Assembly (NCBI GenBank): GCA_020726505.1
Contig: JAHLEZ010000010.1
Coordinates: forward strand, 434,001-498,000
DNA: 64,000 nucleotides
Reading direction: 5' to 3'
From: Leptodontidium sp. MPI-SDFR-AT-0119
Lineage: Eukaryota; Ascomycota; Leotiomycetes; Helotiales; Leptodontidiaceae
A model generated the notes under the pieces. It saw nothing but the letters and a program-made list of their open reading frames with translations, was not told the origin of the DNA and ran no database searches. Made by a program: the position numbers and the translations under genes. Below are positions 21,900 to 34,886 of this stretch, piece after piece. Within the stretch, counting starts at the first letter, position 1. Every line of letters starts with the position of its first letter.

Positions 21900-24800
21900 T
21901 ATTAAACTCCTTTATTATAATCTCAGAGATAATTTTATAACTACTTTATTTCTTTATACATTACGTAATTTACTTAAAGCTAAGCCCCTTTTAGTAAGTA
22001 TTTATAAAGCGTAAAGCTCTATTAATATATTTACGTAACGTATTAAGAAGACAAGAGTTTAAAACTTTTAAAGCTATTTCTTTAGTCTAAAGGTTTATTA
22101 GTTATTAAATTTTAAAATAAGTTAATAACTTACTTTTAAAAAAGTCTCTTTTTAAACTTATTAATATAAGTTCTTATAAAACGCCTAATATATTTTAATT
22201 AGGTTTAGCTCGCAGTAAAACTTTAATAAAAAAAGACACTTATAACTCCTAGACAAGAGTAACTCTTTAAGAGCCGACTTTTATTTAAAAAAGTCTTTGT
22301 AATTAACTAGAATCCTCGCTAAGTAATAAGTAGTAACCTTTTTTGAAGGCTAAGAAAGAATATTAGTACATTTACTATCTCTAATATACTTAGCCTTTAG
22401 TAGCTTTTTCCTTATAAGTTATTAATATATTACTTTAAATTTAAAGAATAATACTTACTTAAAAGTAAATAACCTCTCTCGACAAGGATCTATTTAAGTC
22501 CTTTTAGTATTTCTTCTATAATAGTCTTCTTAACTCTCTTTTTATTAAGGTAGCCTTTAATTAGCACCTTAATAACCTTCTTAACCTTATAATTAAGCTC
22601 TTAAATAGTACTCTTTAACCCGCGAGCTCGCTTAACTTTAAAAATATTAAGGGGAAAGTAAGTATCTTAAAAAGTAAGTTAATTAGTAAGTACTTCTTAA
22701 ATAAGAAAGTATAACTAAAAAACTAACCTTTTATAATAAAAGAGCTCTACCCTTATTAAGATTTATATTAAAGGCGTTTAAAGTACTTTCCCCTTTATTA
22801 ACGTGAGTACTTAATTAATCAAAAACAAAGACAGTTACTTTATTAAAGTGCTTTTCTTTGAATATATTAATAGCTCTCTTTACTTACTTTAAAAGAGCCT
22901 TTATATTTTAATATTTAACGTCGCCTCCTAAATAAATGATTTCCCGAGTATCTTTTTAATTAATAATAAGCCTCCCTTTAAGACTTATAAAGTCTAAAAC
23001 GTGAATAAGGCCTCCTTTACTTTTAAAAGGCATTTTTTATTAATCTTTATAAAGTTAGATTTACTTAGAATACTCTTTATTATAAAAGTAACTCTCGTTA
23101 TAATAGTAAATAACGTGCTCTTTCTCCCCTAATAATAAAGTTAAAGTAATTAACTAAAGAACCTTATTCTCGTCTTCTTTATAATTAATAGTAAACGATT
23201 AGTAAAGAGTTATTTTTAATAAAAACTCATTTTAACGATACTTAATAACGTCGGCTCTTTTATAGTTATTAATATATACCCCTTTCTTTTTTTTAGTAGC
23301 GTAAAATCTAAGACGATTTAATTACTTATAAGTGGCTATTTTACTAAGAACTTTCTAAGGTTTTATTAACTTTCCCTTAATAGTTTTACTTAATAAGGGC
23401 TTTTTATTATTATTAGCCAAAGTTAATAATCGAGGTATAATTTATATATTAAAAGCGTAACGAAATCCTTTTAGTATAACTATAGTTAGCTTTTGAGTTA
23501 ATAACTAAGTTTTATAAACTTAAAAGACGTCTTTGTTATTTAAATAAGATCAATTTTTTCGAGTTCTTTTATGTGTTTTAAAGGGTAACGATTTATACGT
23601 TCAATAATAAAGAAATAAAGCTCTTATTTTATAGGCAAGAGTTATTCCTTTATTAATAAGGTAATTACTCTCGACAATAAGGAGAGAGGCTTTAATTCGA
23701 CCTTTACAAGGACTCTTTTTTAAGAGATTTTAAATATATTACTAAATAAGCGAATATTTAAACTATACTTAAGGGAGAAGCTTAACCTTCTTATTATTAA
23801 TTTACTTCTTAATATTAATAAGAACTTCTTAATAAGTCTTTGGCGTAAAAGTAATTTTAGTAAAGCTAAAGTTAATAGTATCTCTAATAAGTAAATCTAA
23901 TAAGAGCTCGTTGCGATTATTTATAAATTCAATATTATTAAAATCGTTTAACTTAATAGAGTTATCTTTGGCCTAAAGTTCTTTTTCTATTTATTAATTA
24001 AACTCTTTGTCTTTTTCGTCACTTAAATCGTCGATATCTTTAAAAAGATTGTCGTTAGGAGGCTCTATTATAAGAGGTTTTAATTTAAAAAAACTAGTAA
24101 GAGGTTATTATAAAGTAAGTTAATTATATATAAGAGTTTTAGACTTATAAAGAGAATTTTAATAATTTAACTCTCGTTAAGCTACTCTAGCTCTCTTTTA
24201 AGTAGTTAATCCCTTTTCTAAAAGAGGAGCTAATTTACTTTTATAAGGGCCTTTAGGAACTAATATATAAGTTAGTTATTATATTTATTAAAAGAATAAG
24301 AAGATATTAACTAAACGTTAATACGTTAAATACTTCTTTAGAAGGTAATACTACTTTGCCTTCTAAATCGATTATTAATTAATAAAAGTACTTAAAGATT
24401 TTAAACTCTTTAGTAACTTCCTTCTTAATATTTAATTTATTAATTTCTTCCTTGTCTAGCTTATCCTAGCTTAGTTCTTTAAGATCTTAATTTAAAAACT
24501 TATTAATACAAGTAATATTATTATCTTCTTCTTCTTTACTCTCTAATTCACTAATTACTTAAGCTCTCCTTTCCTCCTTAAACTCTAATTCGTCGACTTA
24601 ACTATTATTAAAAGTAGTAAGTGTAGTAGTAATAATAAGCTTTATAGGGCGTAAAGGTAAAAATAAAGAACTAAAGGCTTCAAGTGTTTATTAACGAGGA
24701 CGCTTTGTAATTAATTAAATAGGCGATTTAGGAGGTGATTTAGTAAAAGTAGCGCCTCTATTACGCTTCGAAGGAGCTATAATAAGTGTTGTGAGAGTAA
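21900..24800 (-). pseudogene. D1 transposase (DDE superfamily), RIP-inactivated
   Basis: Large frame of about 950 codons. The N-terminal part is basic and acidic (APSKRNRGATFTKSPPKSP near 24760, an EEERRA-like stretch near 24560). The middle has TINYKEDENK near 23180. Catalytic segments follow: VFVFD near 22813, a usual second-Asp position, and FYCELNLIK at 22194-22220, equivalent to the CELNPIE box, with Glu changed to Lys (AAA at 22194-22196). A LARILVNYKDFFK stretch lies just upstream. Loss of the catalytic Glu and many stops make it inactive. Confidence 0.7.
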
Positions 24801-25198
24801 TAGTTAAAATAGCTAGTATAATAATAGTAATATTAAGTAGAGTTAACGTTAAAAGTTAAAGATATTTTAACTTACTTAATTATAAAGCTAAGGAACTTTA
24901 ATAATAATATATTATTAAACCTTTATATTTTAAAGAACTATTTAATTTATTTTATACGCCTAATTACTAGCTTTCTAACGGACCCACTTTTATTTAAATC
25001 GGGCTTAGTTTTATAAAGTTATATCGTCGCTAAGAAAAAGGGATTATTTTTTTTAAAAATATCGTTTTTTTATTTTATATTTAAATATAACTTTTTAATT
25101 ATATAGTAAAATAAAAAAAGCTAAGAGGCTAAATAGCTTTAAATATATAAACGTAGTATCTTATAAGAAAATATCTCCACTTTTTTAAAGTTTAAATT

Positions 25199-25225
25199 TT
25201 TGTCGGTTTTAAGGCGGTCCGACTA
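25199..25225 (-). repeat. D1 right terminal inverted repeat
   Basis: Reads TTGTCGGTTTTAAGGCGGTC then CGACTA on the plus strand; mismatches to the left repeat are transitions. Confidence 0.85.
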
Positions 25226-26155
25226 TATAACTCAAACGTTAACGACTAAATAAAAGTAATAAATTAATATATTAAGTAGTAGCTTTATCCCTTTTATTAC
25301 TATTACTAAAATAATTAAAGTGACTTCTTATTAATTATAAATATCGCTTAATTAATATTATTATATAAGTCCTTAGGCTGCTTGTCCCTTTTTTAATTAC
25401 TAAATAATATTAAGTTAAGGACTTTTTAAGACTTAATTAACTTAGAGCCTTTAGTTATAATAATAGAGAAACTTAATCGCGAGGAGGCTCTTTAAGTAGT
25501 ATTATAAATAAAGGAGGTTATAGAAGTTATATAATCGTCTCTTAAAGATTAATAAGAGAAAATAAAACGACTAGTAAATCGTAAGTGACGCGCTATTAAT
25601 TAAGACGTTAACGACTTAGTATTAGTTAACACTTAAAACTAAAACGTTAACTAACTCTTAAGAAAGTTATTTAATAAATAATACAGCTTTATTAAGGTAA
25701 TTACTAAGGAAAGAGAAAGTTAGAGAGTCGAGCTCTTAGAGGACTAATTAATTTACCTTGTCTTTTACTTACACTCGCTCTATAAATACGTCGACAACCC
25801 CCTGTTAAAATAAGCTAGAGTTACGCCGGCACTTATTTAATTACTACTCGAGTAAGATAAGTAAGAAATTAAAAGTATCTTTAGCTTTAAGGTTATATAG
25901 AATAAGTTATTTTATTATATTAAGTGGCTAAGTACTAATAAAGACTTAAAGTAATACTTATACTTAAATACTATAATAACTCTATATATAATTAAGAGGT
26001 TCTACTTAAAGTATCTAAATACTAAAGGCCCGCCAAGAGCTCTTTTAAATTAGTTAAAGGCTTATAACGTGGGTATTAACGACTATAATAACTTAAAAGA
26101 TAATATAGTTATAACTATAATTACGTAGACGTAATTTTTTAAGAGGGGGAAGTAA
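25226..26155 (+). pseudogene. B2 pol: C-terminal integrase and chromodomain
   Basis: Resumes immediately after the TA that flanks D1 with the integrase block corresponding to TAYN-x-NVNG in B4, and reads through to a chromodomain (about 25860-26060) and a C-terminal tail with LLN*LKAYNVGINDYNN-like residues. The frame ends beside the purine tract at 26142-26151, adjacent to the LTR. Chromodomains on Ty3/gypsy integrases tether insertion to heterochromatin, which fits the clustering seen here (inference). Confidence 0.75.
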
Positions 26156-26457
26156 TATTATAACTTATAATACGCCTCGTATTTTAATTAATATAAGCTT
26201 ATAATATCGCTAGTTATACGACGGCGTTAAGTTTAATAAAGAAGACTAGGTAGCGAGCTTATAATATATTAACGTGAATAGCACTCGACTACGCTAAGCC
26301 TTATTAAGAGAGTCCTTTATATATATATACTCGAGTCCTCCCTTATAAAGAGCTCTCCTTTCTTCCTTGTCTTTTCTTCTTAATTCCAAGCGTAGCCTTA
26401 AGTCTAAATACAAAGCTTAAGTTAACTCGCTGTATTAACCTTTGGCCAGCCGTAATA
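26156..26457 (+). repeat. B-family 3' LTR of B2 (302 bp)
   Basis: Starts TATTATAAC (RIPped TGTTACGAC) and ends CCAGCCGTAATA. Same length (302) as the LTRs at 28288, 34585 and 49557. Contains the shared (TA)n box before CTCGAG. Directly followed by minus-strand B3 sequence. Confidence 0.9.
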
Positions 26458-28287
26458 GGTCCGAGACAATAGAGTTTAGTATACTAAAGTGTTAGGTCTA
26501 ATAGACAAAGAAAAGAATAATTATACCTTTAGTCGTAATTATATTATTATAAAGTATTAAGACCGGCTTCTTAAATAAGCGGTTAATAATAACTATAGTA
26601 AAGTTATAGCCTTTCTTATTAATTAGAAGTTTAATAAAATCTATTATTAAGTGTTAATATAACCGAGTAAGGATTAGTAAGGGGTATAAGAAACCTAAAG
26701 TCTTGTCTCTTCTAGCCTTTTATTAAGAGTAACTATAGTTTACTATATATTAAATTATGTCTATAATAAGGCTATTCTAATAGTATTTACGACTTAATAA
26801 TTCCTTTATCTTTTTAATCCCCGCGTGTATTATTAAAGGTTAAGAATATATATAGTGAATAAGTGTTGTACGAAGCTCTGGTAATTTTAAAGGCACTTTT
26901 AAGCGGCCTTAAAAAAGTAACTTATTATTTATTAACTTATAATCTAGTGGCTATTCCTTAGCTTTTTATTAAAGAGGCTCTAGTAAAGGCGAAGACTTAT
27001 TAGTTAAGAGTACTTAATTAATAACGTTATATTCTGTGATATTATAAGCTATTATAAAATTAAAGTCTAACTCTTCTATAGTAAGGGTCTCTAAGTCGAC
27101 TAACACTTTTATATTAAGCTCAAGTTCTAACTTTGGCTTGTTATATAGCTTAGTATTGTAATCTAAGATTATATACTTTATAAGTATTAAAGAGATAGTC
27201 TTTACGACCTTAATATAAGCGTTTATAAGATCGACAGTAGAGAGTTAAAGGTCGTTAGTGACTCGCGAGTTAATTTTATTAATTAAAATTAACTATTAAT
27301 TATAAATAACCCGCTTACGTACTTTTATAATTATAAAGTCTTAATCTTGTTAAAATAAAGTATTAATTAATATATTAGTCGTTTTAATATAATATATAAT
27401 TATAAAATAAAAGTCTATAAAGAACTTAGTTTATTAAGTTTACTTAATTATAAAGTCCTTAATAATTATAAAGTACTTTAAAGCTTAATAGTTTATATAA
27501 ATAAAGACGTTCCTTTAAGTACTTAAGAACTCTAAGTAATATTACTTAAATAATTAGAAAATTACTAATATCTTTTTATTATAAATTAAGTAATTAAGTT
27601 TAAGGTTTATTATAGTCTTAAAGAAGTATTTTATAAAGTAAAAGGTATTATCCTTTTAAAGTTAAAATAAAATCTTAGTAATAACTTTATTAAAAGAATT
27701 AGTCTTTAGTTATATTTACTTAATAAAGTCATAATAATAAAGAATTAATATAAACTAAAGGGCTTCTTAAAGAGTCTTTTAAGTGTTTTTATAAGTGTTA
27801 TTAAAGATAAAGGGAACGTCCTTTTTAGTAGATATTATAAAAGGTTATATAATATAATTATAATCTTTAATAAACTAGTAATAAAAGTTATAAAAACTAA
27901 GATAACTTTATATACTTTATATATTATTAACGTATTATTAATCCTTAATTACATTAATCTTCTTTAAGTCTACTTTTATACTATTGACTTTAATAATAAA
28001 TCTTAAGAACTTTATTTTTTATATAATAAACTCAGACTTCTTAATATTAACTTAAAGCCTGTGTACTTATAATATTACTATTACTTTCTTAATATAGACC
28101 TTATATTCCTCGAGAGTAAATAAGTATATTAAGATGTCGTTTATATAAGCCGTGTAAAAGTCGTTAAAGTACTTTATAAGGATAGTATTAATAAAACTCT
28201 AGAAAGTCGCCGGACTATTTATAAAGTTAAAAGGAGAGACTTTTTATTTATAAGTATTATATTAAGTATAAAAGGTCGTATGATCTT
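26458..28287 (-). pseudogene. B3 pol: integrase to RNase H/RT
   Basis: Collinear with B1 9960-11790 on the same strand: integrase core, linker, RNase H, then the RT C terminus. It breaks at 28287 with the B4 insertion. Stops in every frame. Confidence 0.7.
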
Positions 28288-28589
28288 TGTTACGACTTAC
28301 GATACGCCTCGTATTCTAACCGACACGGGCTCGTAATATCGCTGGCTATGCGACGGCGCTAGGCTTAATAGGGAAGACTAAGTGGCGAGCCTACGACATA
28401 TTAACGTGAATAATACTCGATTGCGCTAGGCTATATTAGGAGGGTCTTTTATATATATATACTCGAGCCCTCCCTTATAGAGAACTCTCCTTTTTTTCTT
28501 GTCTTTTCTTTTTAATTTTAAGCGTAACTTTAGGCCTAAATATAAAGTTAAAGTTAACTCGCTATATTAACCTCTTATTAGTCGTAATA
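28288..28589 (+). repeat. B4 5' LTR (302 bp)
   Basis: Starts TGTTACGACTTACG, ends GTCGTAATA. Its 5' end is the least RIPped of the family and shows the canonical TG start. Confidence 0.92.
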
Positions 28590-28899
28590 TAAGAAAAGAC
28601 TAATACCCCTTTATTATAAAGCGTTATATTTCACTTAGTCTTACGCCTTATTGACTTACCCTTATAATAAGTTAATAATAAGCCTTAATACTTTAGCTTA
28701 TTCGACAGATAAGTACTTCTTTACTCTTATAATAGACTATCCTAGAGAAAGCTAAATATTTTCTCGCGATTAACTTGCCTTACTATAATTTAACGCGCGC
28801 CCTTATTTCGAATGTATATTTAATTAATATATTAATTAATAACCTTAAACACCTCCTTACTTTACTTTATTATTACTACCGACTTCTCCCTCTCGTCAG

Positions 28900-30200
28900 T
28901 GAAGCTCTAAAGAAAGGAGCGCCCTTATACGGCTAGGCTTTACTAATATTACCTTTATCCCTTTAGTAGAGACCCTCTTAGAAGAGCCGGAGAACTTTAA
29001 CGGATTCGACTTAGACTTAAAGAACAAACCCTAATACTTCTTCGACGCATCGCTAGAGCCTATAAAGATAGAAGGCCTTACCCTCGCTTAGTAAGCCAGG
29101 GTAAATTAGCTAATTAAGGACTCTGTGAGTTTTATTATCGCCGCTACTATTACGTAGGCCCTCGCCTAATATATTACTAATAACCTTTGTTAAGAAACTC
29201 ACACCCCTTCTCCTCCTTACAATCGGTTAACTTGCGCTTTTATAATAGACCTCTAATTAACCGTCGATTATTACCTCCCGAAGTTAAACCCTATTATCCT
29301 TGCCGTCGAGCTTAATAAGGTTAAGCACCCCCGTACTTCCTTTAGCGATTATAAGGGCGAAATTAAATACGACGCTTAAAAGATAAATATAAAGCTCTTT
29401 ATTTAAAAGTACTTAAGTAACTTTTTTACTAATAAATCATATGTTTATACTTACTTTAAGTATATAAAAGGAGAAGTTAAGACTATTATCTTTTAATAAA
29501 TAAACCTTAACTTCGCTAAAGACTTTAATAAAGCCGCTAACGTCTTAAAGACTTTAAATTAGCGTTTCTTCGACTATAACTGAGTATAAGTAATTAAGTT
29601 TAAGTACAACTAATTATAAATAAGTAATATAACGTATAATAAGTTCTATACGAAATTCACGACGTACGCGGTTATTAAAAAGATCTTACTTACTCGCTAG
29701 TTCGACGACGTATATAAGAAAGTCTTAGATAAGCTTAAGTACGACATTTATATTAAGAAATATGACTTCGCCAGAGACTATATAATTCTCGACGAGTTCT
29801 TAGCCGTCTTAGACCGCGAGTCTCGAAATATCGCTGTCGTATAAGTTAGTACGCGAGTTACTACCGCTACTCGCGAAGCCCCTCGAGTCTCTTTTAATAA
29901 TACTAACGACTTACGCGGCATCTTAAAGAAGGAAAGCTAGCGTACAACTTCCTTTACGCCGGCTATTACAGTATAAAGACCCCTGACTTTAACTTTAAAA
30001 TAATCGTTAAATGTCCACTAACGTACGCCTTTGCCCTCGCCTGTCTTGCGCCGACTTAAGTCCCTTGTACTTCCTCTTACACTTAGGGACGTCTCTTTTA
30101 ATACTTATCTCTACTATAGTAAGACTAGCTATTAGACTAGCGACTATTTTATATACTATAAAGACTAGGCTCTTAATAAGTCGATTTCTTAGTTAATCGT
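28900..30200 (+). pseudogene. B4 gag, RIP-inactivated
   Basis: Gag capsid protein. From about 28960 the frame reads LVETLLEEPENFNGFDLDLK, then YFFDASLEPIKIEGLTLA, followed by YIKGEVKTIIF, the usual capsid segment, and near 29700 FDDVYKKVLDKLKYDIYIKK and ARDYIILDEFLAVLD. The knuckle at 30106-30147 closes it. Stops fall at Gln positions. The 61-codon open frame at 30011-30196 overlaps in another frame and is a shadow. Confidence 0.78.
30106..30147 (+). pseudogene. B4 Gag zinc knuckle with all four ligands lost
   Basis: Codons Y-L-Y-Y-S-K-T-S-Y-*-T-S-D-Y align exactly with CX2CX4HX4C of B1 and B3. All three Cys are Tyr, His is Tyr, Gly is Ser, Gln is stop. Confidence 0.85.
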
Positions 30201-30529
30201 TAGCGAGGACTTAAAGACTAATAAGTTATTAAAAAACTCTTAAGCCGTAATAAAGACTTATACTTTAGTATAAGCTACGACTTATAAAAGGACTTAGTAT
30301 TTAATTTTTGTGCTCTTATTAAAAGGCGACAATTCTTAATTAATATTAAATTAAAAAGAAATATATTCTTTACTAAGACATATATATATATTAATAGTAA
30401 AATTAATATTTTTAATATTATTAAAACCTCTTTTATATATTAACTCGTTAAGTAATTTAATATTTCTTTTATATCTCTCCCTTAATTAATTATCTTAATT
30501 AATTATAATAATAAAAAAGGCAAGTTAAT

Positions 30530-33500
30530 CGACACGGCCGTCTTATTTACTTTAATAATCAACCGCCGGCGAATTAATTTCTCCTTTTTAGTAACTAACT
30601 TAAGAAACACTAACGTTTTAATTAGCCGGAAGTTCTTAGAGTATTACGACTTAAAGTAGTCGTATATTAAGAACTATAATTAACTAGAATAACTATTAGA
30701 TATACTAGTCTAGCCGTACTTTAATTAACGAGTCTTTGTTAATATTAACTGTTTTAATAAGTTAATTGTTAAGTCTTATTAATTTAATATAAAATAAAGG
30801 GATGCCCTTATAGACTTAAATAATTACCGCTAGAGGTAAGTTAGGCTTATATTACTTAACGATTCCCTTAAGACAAAGGTCTTTATACGACTTATTATTA
30901 GCGTCTCGCCGACTCGACCCTCAAGCTTTATTAAAGAAGTTAAAGAGTGCCTACGTATTATAAAAGATTAATTAAACCCTTTAATATCCTGTGATCTAGG
31001 ATTATTATTTAAAGACAAGGGAGCCTGTAAAGTCTTTCTAATAAATCACTAATTAAAGGCGATTATTATAGAGATCTTCTTTATATTAATAATAATAATA
31101 TTTATAACGTACTTTTAATTTAAGAAATCTAAAAGGAATAAAGTAAAAACCTTTATAATATTAATATATAAGATCGGCTAAGAGTTAACTTGTCGTTAAT
31201 AAGAGGCCTTAAACTAATTAAGTGTCGAGCTTGTATTAATAAATAAAGACTTAACTTTAAAAAAGGCCTTAGAGGCTAAATACGTGTAAGATAATAAATT
31301 AGTAAGTAAGAAGCTCTCGGCAGAGTATTAAGAGTATACCCCTCTCTTTTCCTGGCGAGCCTCCGACGAGTTACTAGCGTATTACTAAGGCGTAAACTAC
31401 TAAATTAAGCTTATTAAAGAGAACGACTTATCCTTTGAACTTTTTTAGCGTATAATTAAAAAATAATTATTAGAGACTAAGTAGTATATTATTAATAGCT
31501 TATATAAAAGCTTTATTAAGCCCTTTAGCACACTTTACGCGGCCTTTATTCTCTTTGCTAAAAAGGCCGATAATAGTCTCCGGCTATACGTTAATTACTA
31601 GAAACTAAATGCCTTATTAAAAAAGGACTTATACTTAATTTTACTAATTAATAAGATAATAACACGTATTTATAAGGCAAAGGTCTTTATAAAGCTTAAT
31701 ATTTAGTAAGCTTTTTATTATATTCGTATGTCCCCTAAGAGTAAAGACTATACGACCTTTTATACTTAATATAATATATATAAGTATAAAGTCCTTTCCT
31801 TTAGCCTTATTAATAAACCGGCGACTTTTTAGTGATTTATTAATAATATCCCTATAAAACACCTCGACGACTTTTACGTGGCTTATATAAATAATATTCT
31901 AATATATTCGTTTACCCCCGAGGAGTATAAAGTTTATATTAAGAAAGTCATAATAATATTATAGGCACACAGACTTTAGGCCGACATTAAAAAGTCTAAG
32001 TTTAGTATATAAAAGACAAAGTTCTTAAGATTCGTTATTAAAGTTAATAATATAAAAGTAGACTTAGAAAAGATTAATATAATTAAGGACTAACGATACG
32101 TTAATAATATATAAAATATATAAAGTTACTTAGGCTTCATAACTTCTGCTGCTAATTTATTAAAGATTATAGTCGTATTACACGACCCCTTATAATACTT
32201 ACTAAAAAAGACGTTTCCTTTAAATTCAATAGCGCCTATAAGGACGCTTAAAAAACTCTCTAGGAAGCCCTCTAATTTACGCTAGTTCTTTACTACTACG
32301 ACTTTACTAAATAAACACGGCTAAAGACTAATTCTTTTAACGAAGTCGTCACTAAGATTTTATTTTAACTTTAAGAAGACGACACCTTTTACTTTATAAA
32401 ATACTTCTTAAAGACTATAATAGACCTTAAACTTAATTACTCGATTTATAATAAAGAGATACTAGCGATTTTCTAGTTATTTAAGTAATATCGCTTAGGG
32501 CTCTTAAATGCCTAAAAAAATATCTTTATTTACACTAACTACTAAGCCTTAAAGTATTTTATAATTACTAAGGACTTTAAAATTAAGTAAACTTAATAAG
32601 CTAAGTTCTTTATAAATTTTTATTTTATGATTATATATTATATTAAGACAACTAATACGTTAATTAATACCTTATCTTAATAAGATTAAGACTTCACAAT
32701 TATAAAGTCACGTAAGTAGGCTATTTATAATTAATAACTAATTCCGACTAATAAAATCGACCCGCGAGTCGCTAGTAACCTTTAACTCTCTGCCGTTAAT
32801 CTTATAAACGCTTATATCGAAGTCGTAGAGACAATACCCTTAGTACTTATAGACGCTATAATCCTAAATCGCGATACTAAGACACGTGACAAGCTAAAGC
32901 TAAAGCCAGAGTTAGAGTCGAATACAGGAGTACTAATCGACTTAAAGACGCCTATTACAAAGGAGTTAAACCTTAACTCTATAGTAACATATAATATTGC
33001 GGAATACGACGTTATTAATTAAGTACTCTTAACTAATAAGTCGTCTCTTTCGCTAGAGCCTCTCTAATAAAAGCTAAGGAATAATTATTAAATTACGAGT
33101 TAATAAATAATAAGTTACTTTTTTAAGGCCGCCTAAAAGTGCCCTTAAAGCCGCTAGAGCTTTACACGACACTTATTCACTATATATATTCTTAGCCTTT
33201 AATAATATATATAAGGATTAAAAAGATAAAGGCATTACTAAGTCGAAAATATTCTTAGAACGGCCTTATTATAAACATAACTTAATACGTAGCAAACTGT
33301 AGTTACTCTCGACAAAAAGCCCGTAAGAATAAGACCCCTAACTTCTTATACCCCTTATTAATCCTTACTCGGCTATATTAATACCTTATAATAAACTTCA
33401 CGAAGTTAATATTAAATAAACACGGCTATAACTTTATTATAATTATTGTCGACTACTTATTTAAGAAGTTAGTCTTAATACCTTATAACGACACAATTAC

Positions 33501-34584
33501 GGCTAAGGGTATAATTTTTCTTTTCCTTATTTATTAAACTTAACACTTTAATATACTAGATTCGATTATCTTAGACTAAAGACTTTAGTTCGTCGCCTCC
33601 TTTTAAAAAGAGTACTATTATATCTTTAGAACTAAAGTAAAGTTAACGACGGCGTATAACTCGAATGTTAACGGCTAAATAAAAGCAATAAACTAATATA
33701 TTAAGTAACGGCTCTATCCTTTTTATTATTATTATTAAGACAATTAAAGTGACTTCTTATTAATTATAAATATCACTTAATTAACGTTATTATACGAGTC
33801 CTTAAGCCGCCTGTCTCCTTTTTAATTACTTAATAACGTTAAACTAAAGACTTCCTAAGACTTAATTAACTTAAAATCGCCGGCTATAATAATAAAGAGA
33901 CTTAATTACAAGGAGGCTTTATAAGTAACTTTATAAATAAAGGAAGTTATAAAAGTCGTATAATTGTCTCTAAAAGACTAATAAAAGAAAATAAAACAAC
34001 TAACGAATCGTAAGCGACGCGCTATTAATTAAGACGTTAGCGACTTAGTATTAGTAAACACTTAGAACTAAAATATCGACCGACCCTTAAGGAAGCTTTC
34101 TAATAAGTAATACGGCCTAATTAAAGTAATCGCTAAAGAAAGAGAGAGTTAAAAAGTTAAGTTACTAAAAGGCTAGTTAATTTACCTTGTCTTTTACTTA
34201 TACTTACTTTATAAGTACGTCGATAACCCCTTACTAAAATAAGCTAAAGCTACGCTAATACTTATTTAGCTATTACCTAAGTAAAATAAGTAAGAAATTA
34301 AAAGTATTCTTAGCTCTAAAGTTATACAAAACAAGTTATTTTATTATATTAAGTGGCTAGGCGCTGACAAAGACTTAAAATAATACTTATATTTAAATAC
34401 TATAATAGCTCTATATATAATTAAGAAGTTCTACTTAAAATATCTAAATGTTAAAGGCCTACTAAGAGTTCTTCTTAAGTGGCTAGAGGCTTATAACACT
34501 AGTATTAACAATTATAACGACCTCGAGGACGATATAATTATAATTATAATTACGCGGACGTAGTTTTTTTAGAGGGGGGAGTAA
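30530..34584 (+). pseudogene. B4 pol (protease, RT, RNase H, integrase, chromodomain), RIP-inactivated
   Basis: Protease at about 30530-30670 (KLIDTAVLFTLII, FSFLVTNLRNTNVLI, RKFLEYYDLK). RT at 31440-32110 with SLRLYVNY*KLNALLKKDLY, KVFIKLNI*QAFYYIRMSP and catalytic box YINNILIYS (31884-31910), both Asp changed to Asn. RNase H at about 32210-32640. Integrase core at 33420-33900 with GYNFIIIIVDYLFKK, LDSIILD and TAYNSNVNG. Chromodomain at about 34270-34400 (NKLFYYIKWLGADKDLK), then the AYNTSINNYNDLEDD tail ending beside the LTR. One polyprotein is expected; dozens of TAA/TAG interrupt it. Confidence 0.85.
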
Positions 34585-34886
34585 TATTATAACTTATAAT
34601 ACGCCTCGTATTTTAACTAACACGGGCTTGTAATATTACTGGCTATACGACGGCGCTAAGTCTAATAAAGAAGACTAAGTGGCGAGCCTGCGATATATTA
34701 ACGTGAATAGCACTCGACTACGCTAGGCCTTATTAAGAGGGTCCTTTATATATATATACTCGAGCCCTCCCTTATAAAGAGCTCTCCTTTCTTCTTTGTC
34801 TTTTCTTCTCGATTCTAAGCGTAACTTTAGGCCTAAATATAAAGCTAGAGTCAACTCGCCGTATTAACCTCTTGCCAGCCGTAACA
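34585..34886 (+). repeat. B4 3' LTR (302 bp)
   Basis: Starts TATTATAAC, ends CCAGCCGTAACA. Same length as the 5' LTR; differences are transitions. Preceded by the purine tract AGAGGGGGGAG. Confidence 0.92.

Larger units (their letters stand above)
20697..25225 (-). mobile_element. DNA transposon D1, TA-inserting DDE family, 4529 bp
   Basis: Left end CAGTCAGACCGCCTCAAAAC, right end GGCGGTCCGACTA: imperfect terminal inverted repeats (TIRs) of about 27 bp. TA flanks both sides (20695-20696, 25226-25227), and B4 shows the unoccupied site ACGGCGTATAACTCG at about 33652. It encodes one large transposase on the minus strand. TA duplication, CAGT-type ends and the DDE motifs place it near the IS630/Tc1/mariner group; the exact family is not assigned. 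Confidence 0.85.
5663..26457 (+). mobile_element. Chromovirus B2 (Ty3/gypsy), multiply interrupted, 5' end off window
   Basis: Plus-strand copy of the B family. Its own sequence is 5663-5807, 6379-7248, 18754-20696 and 25226-26457. Removing the inserts gives collinear pol matching B4 (30690-34886): linker, RT, RNase H, integrase, chromodomain, 3' LTR. Inserts are Copia E (left edge), the TRIM element, Copia A and transposon D1, the last three with target duplications. The right end abuts a minus-strand B-family integrase at 26458, so B2 is nested in B3. Heavily RIPped. Confidence 0.85.
28288..34886 (+). mobile_element. Complete chromovirus B4, 6599 bp
   Basis: Reference copy of the B family. 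LTRs of 302 bp at 28288-28589 and 34585-34886; 5-bp duplication ATCTT (28283-28287, 34887-34891) inside B3. Internal order is leader, gag, CX2CX4HX4C knuckle, protease, RT, RNase H, integrase, chromodomain, purine tract, LTR, which defines a Ty3/gypsy chromovirus. Inactive through RIP. Confidence 0.93.

Noticed and set aside
30011..30196. 61-codon plus frame in B4
   Set aside because: Overlaps the gag zinc knuckle in another frame; the knuckle frame aligns with B1 and B3.
31644..31862. 72-codon minus-strand frame, with a near copy at 39011-39229
   Set aside because: Antisense to the chromovirus RT in B4 and B5; conserved only because the RT beneath it is duplicated.
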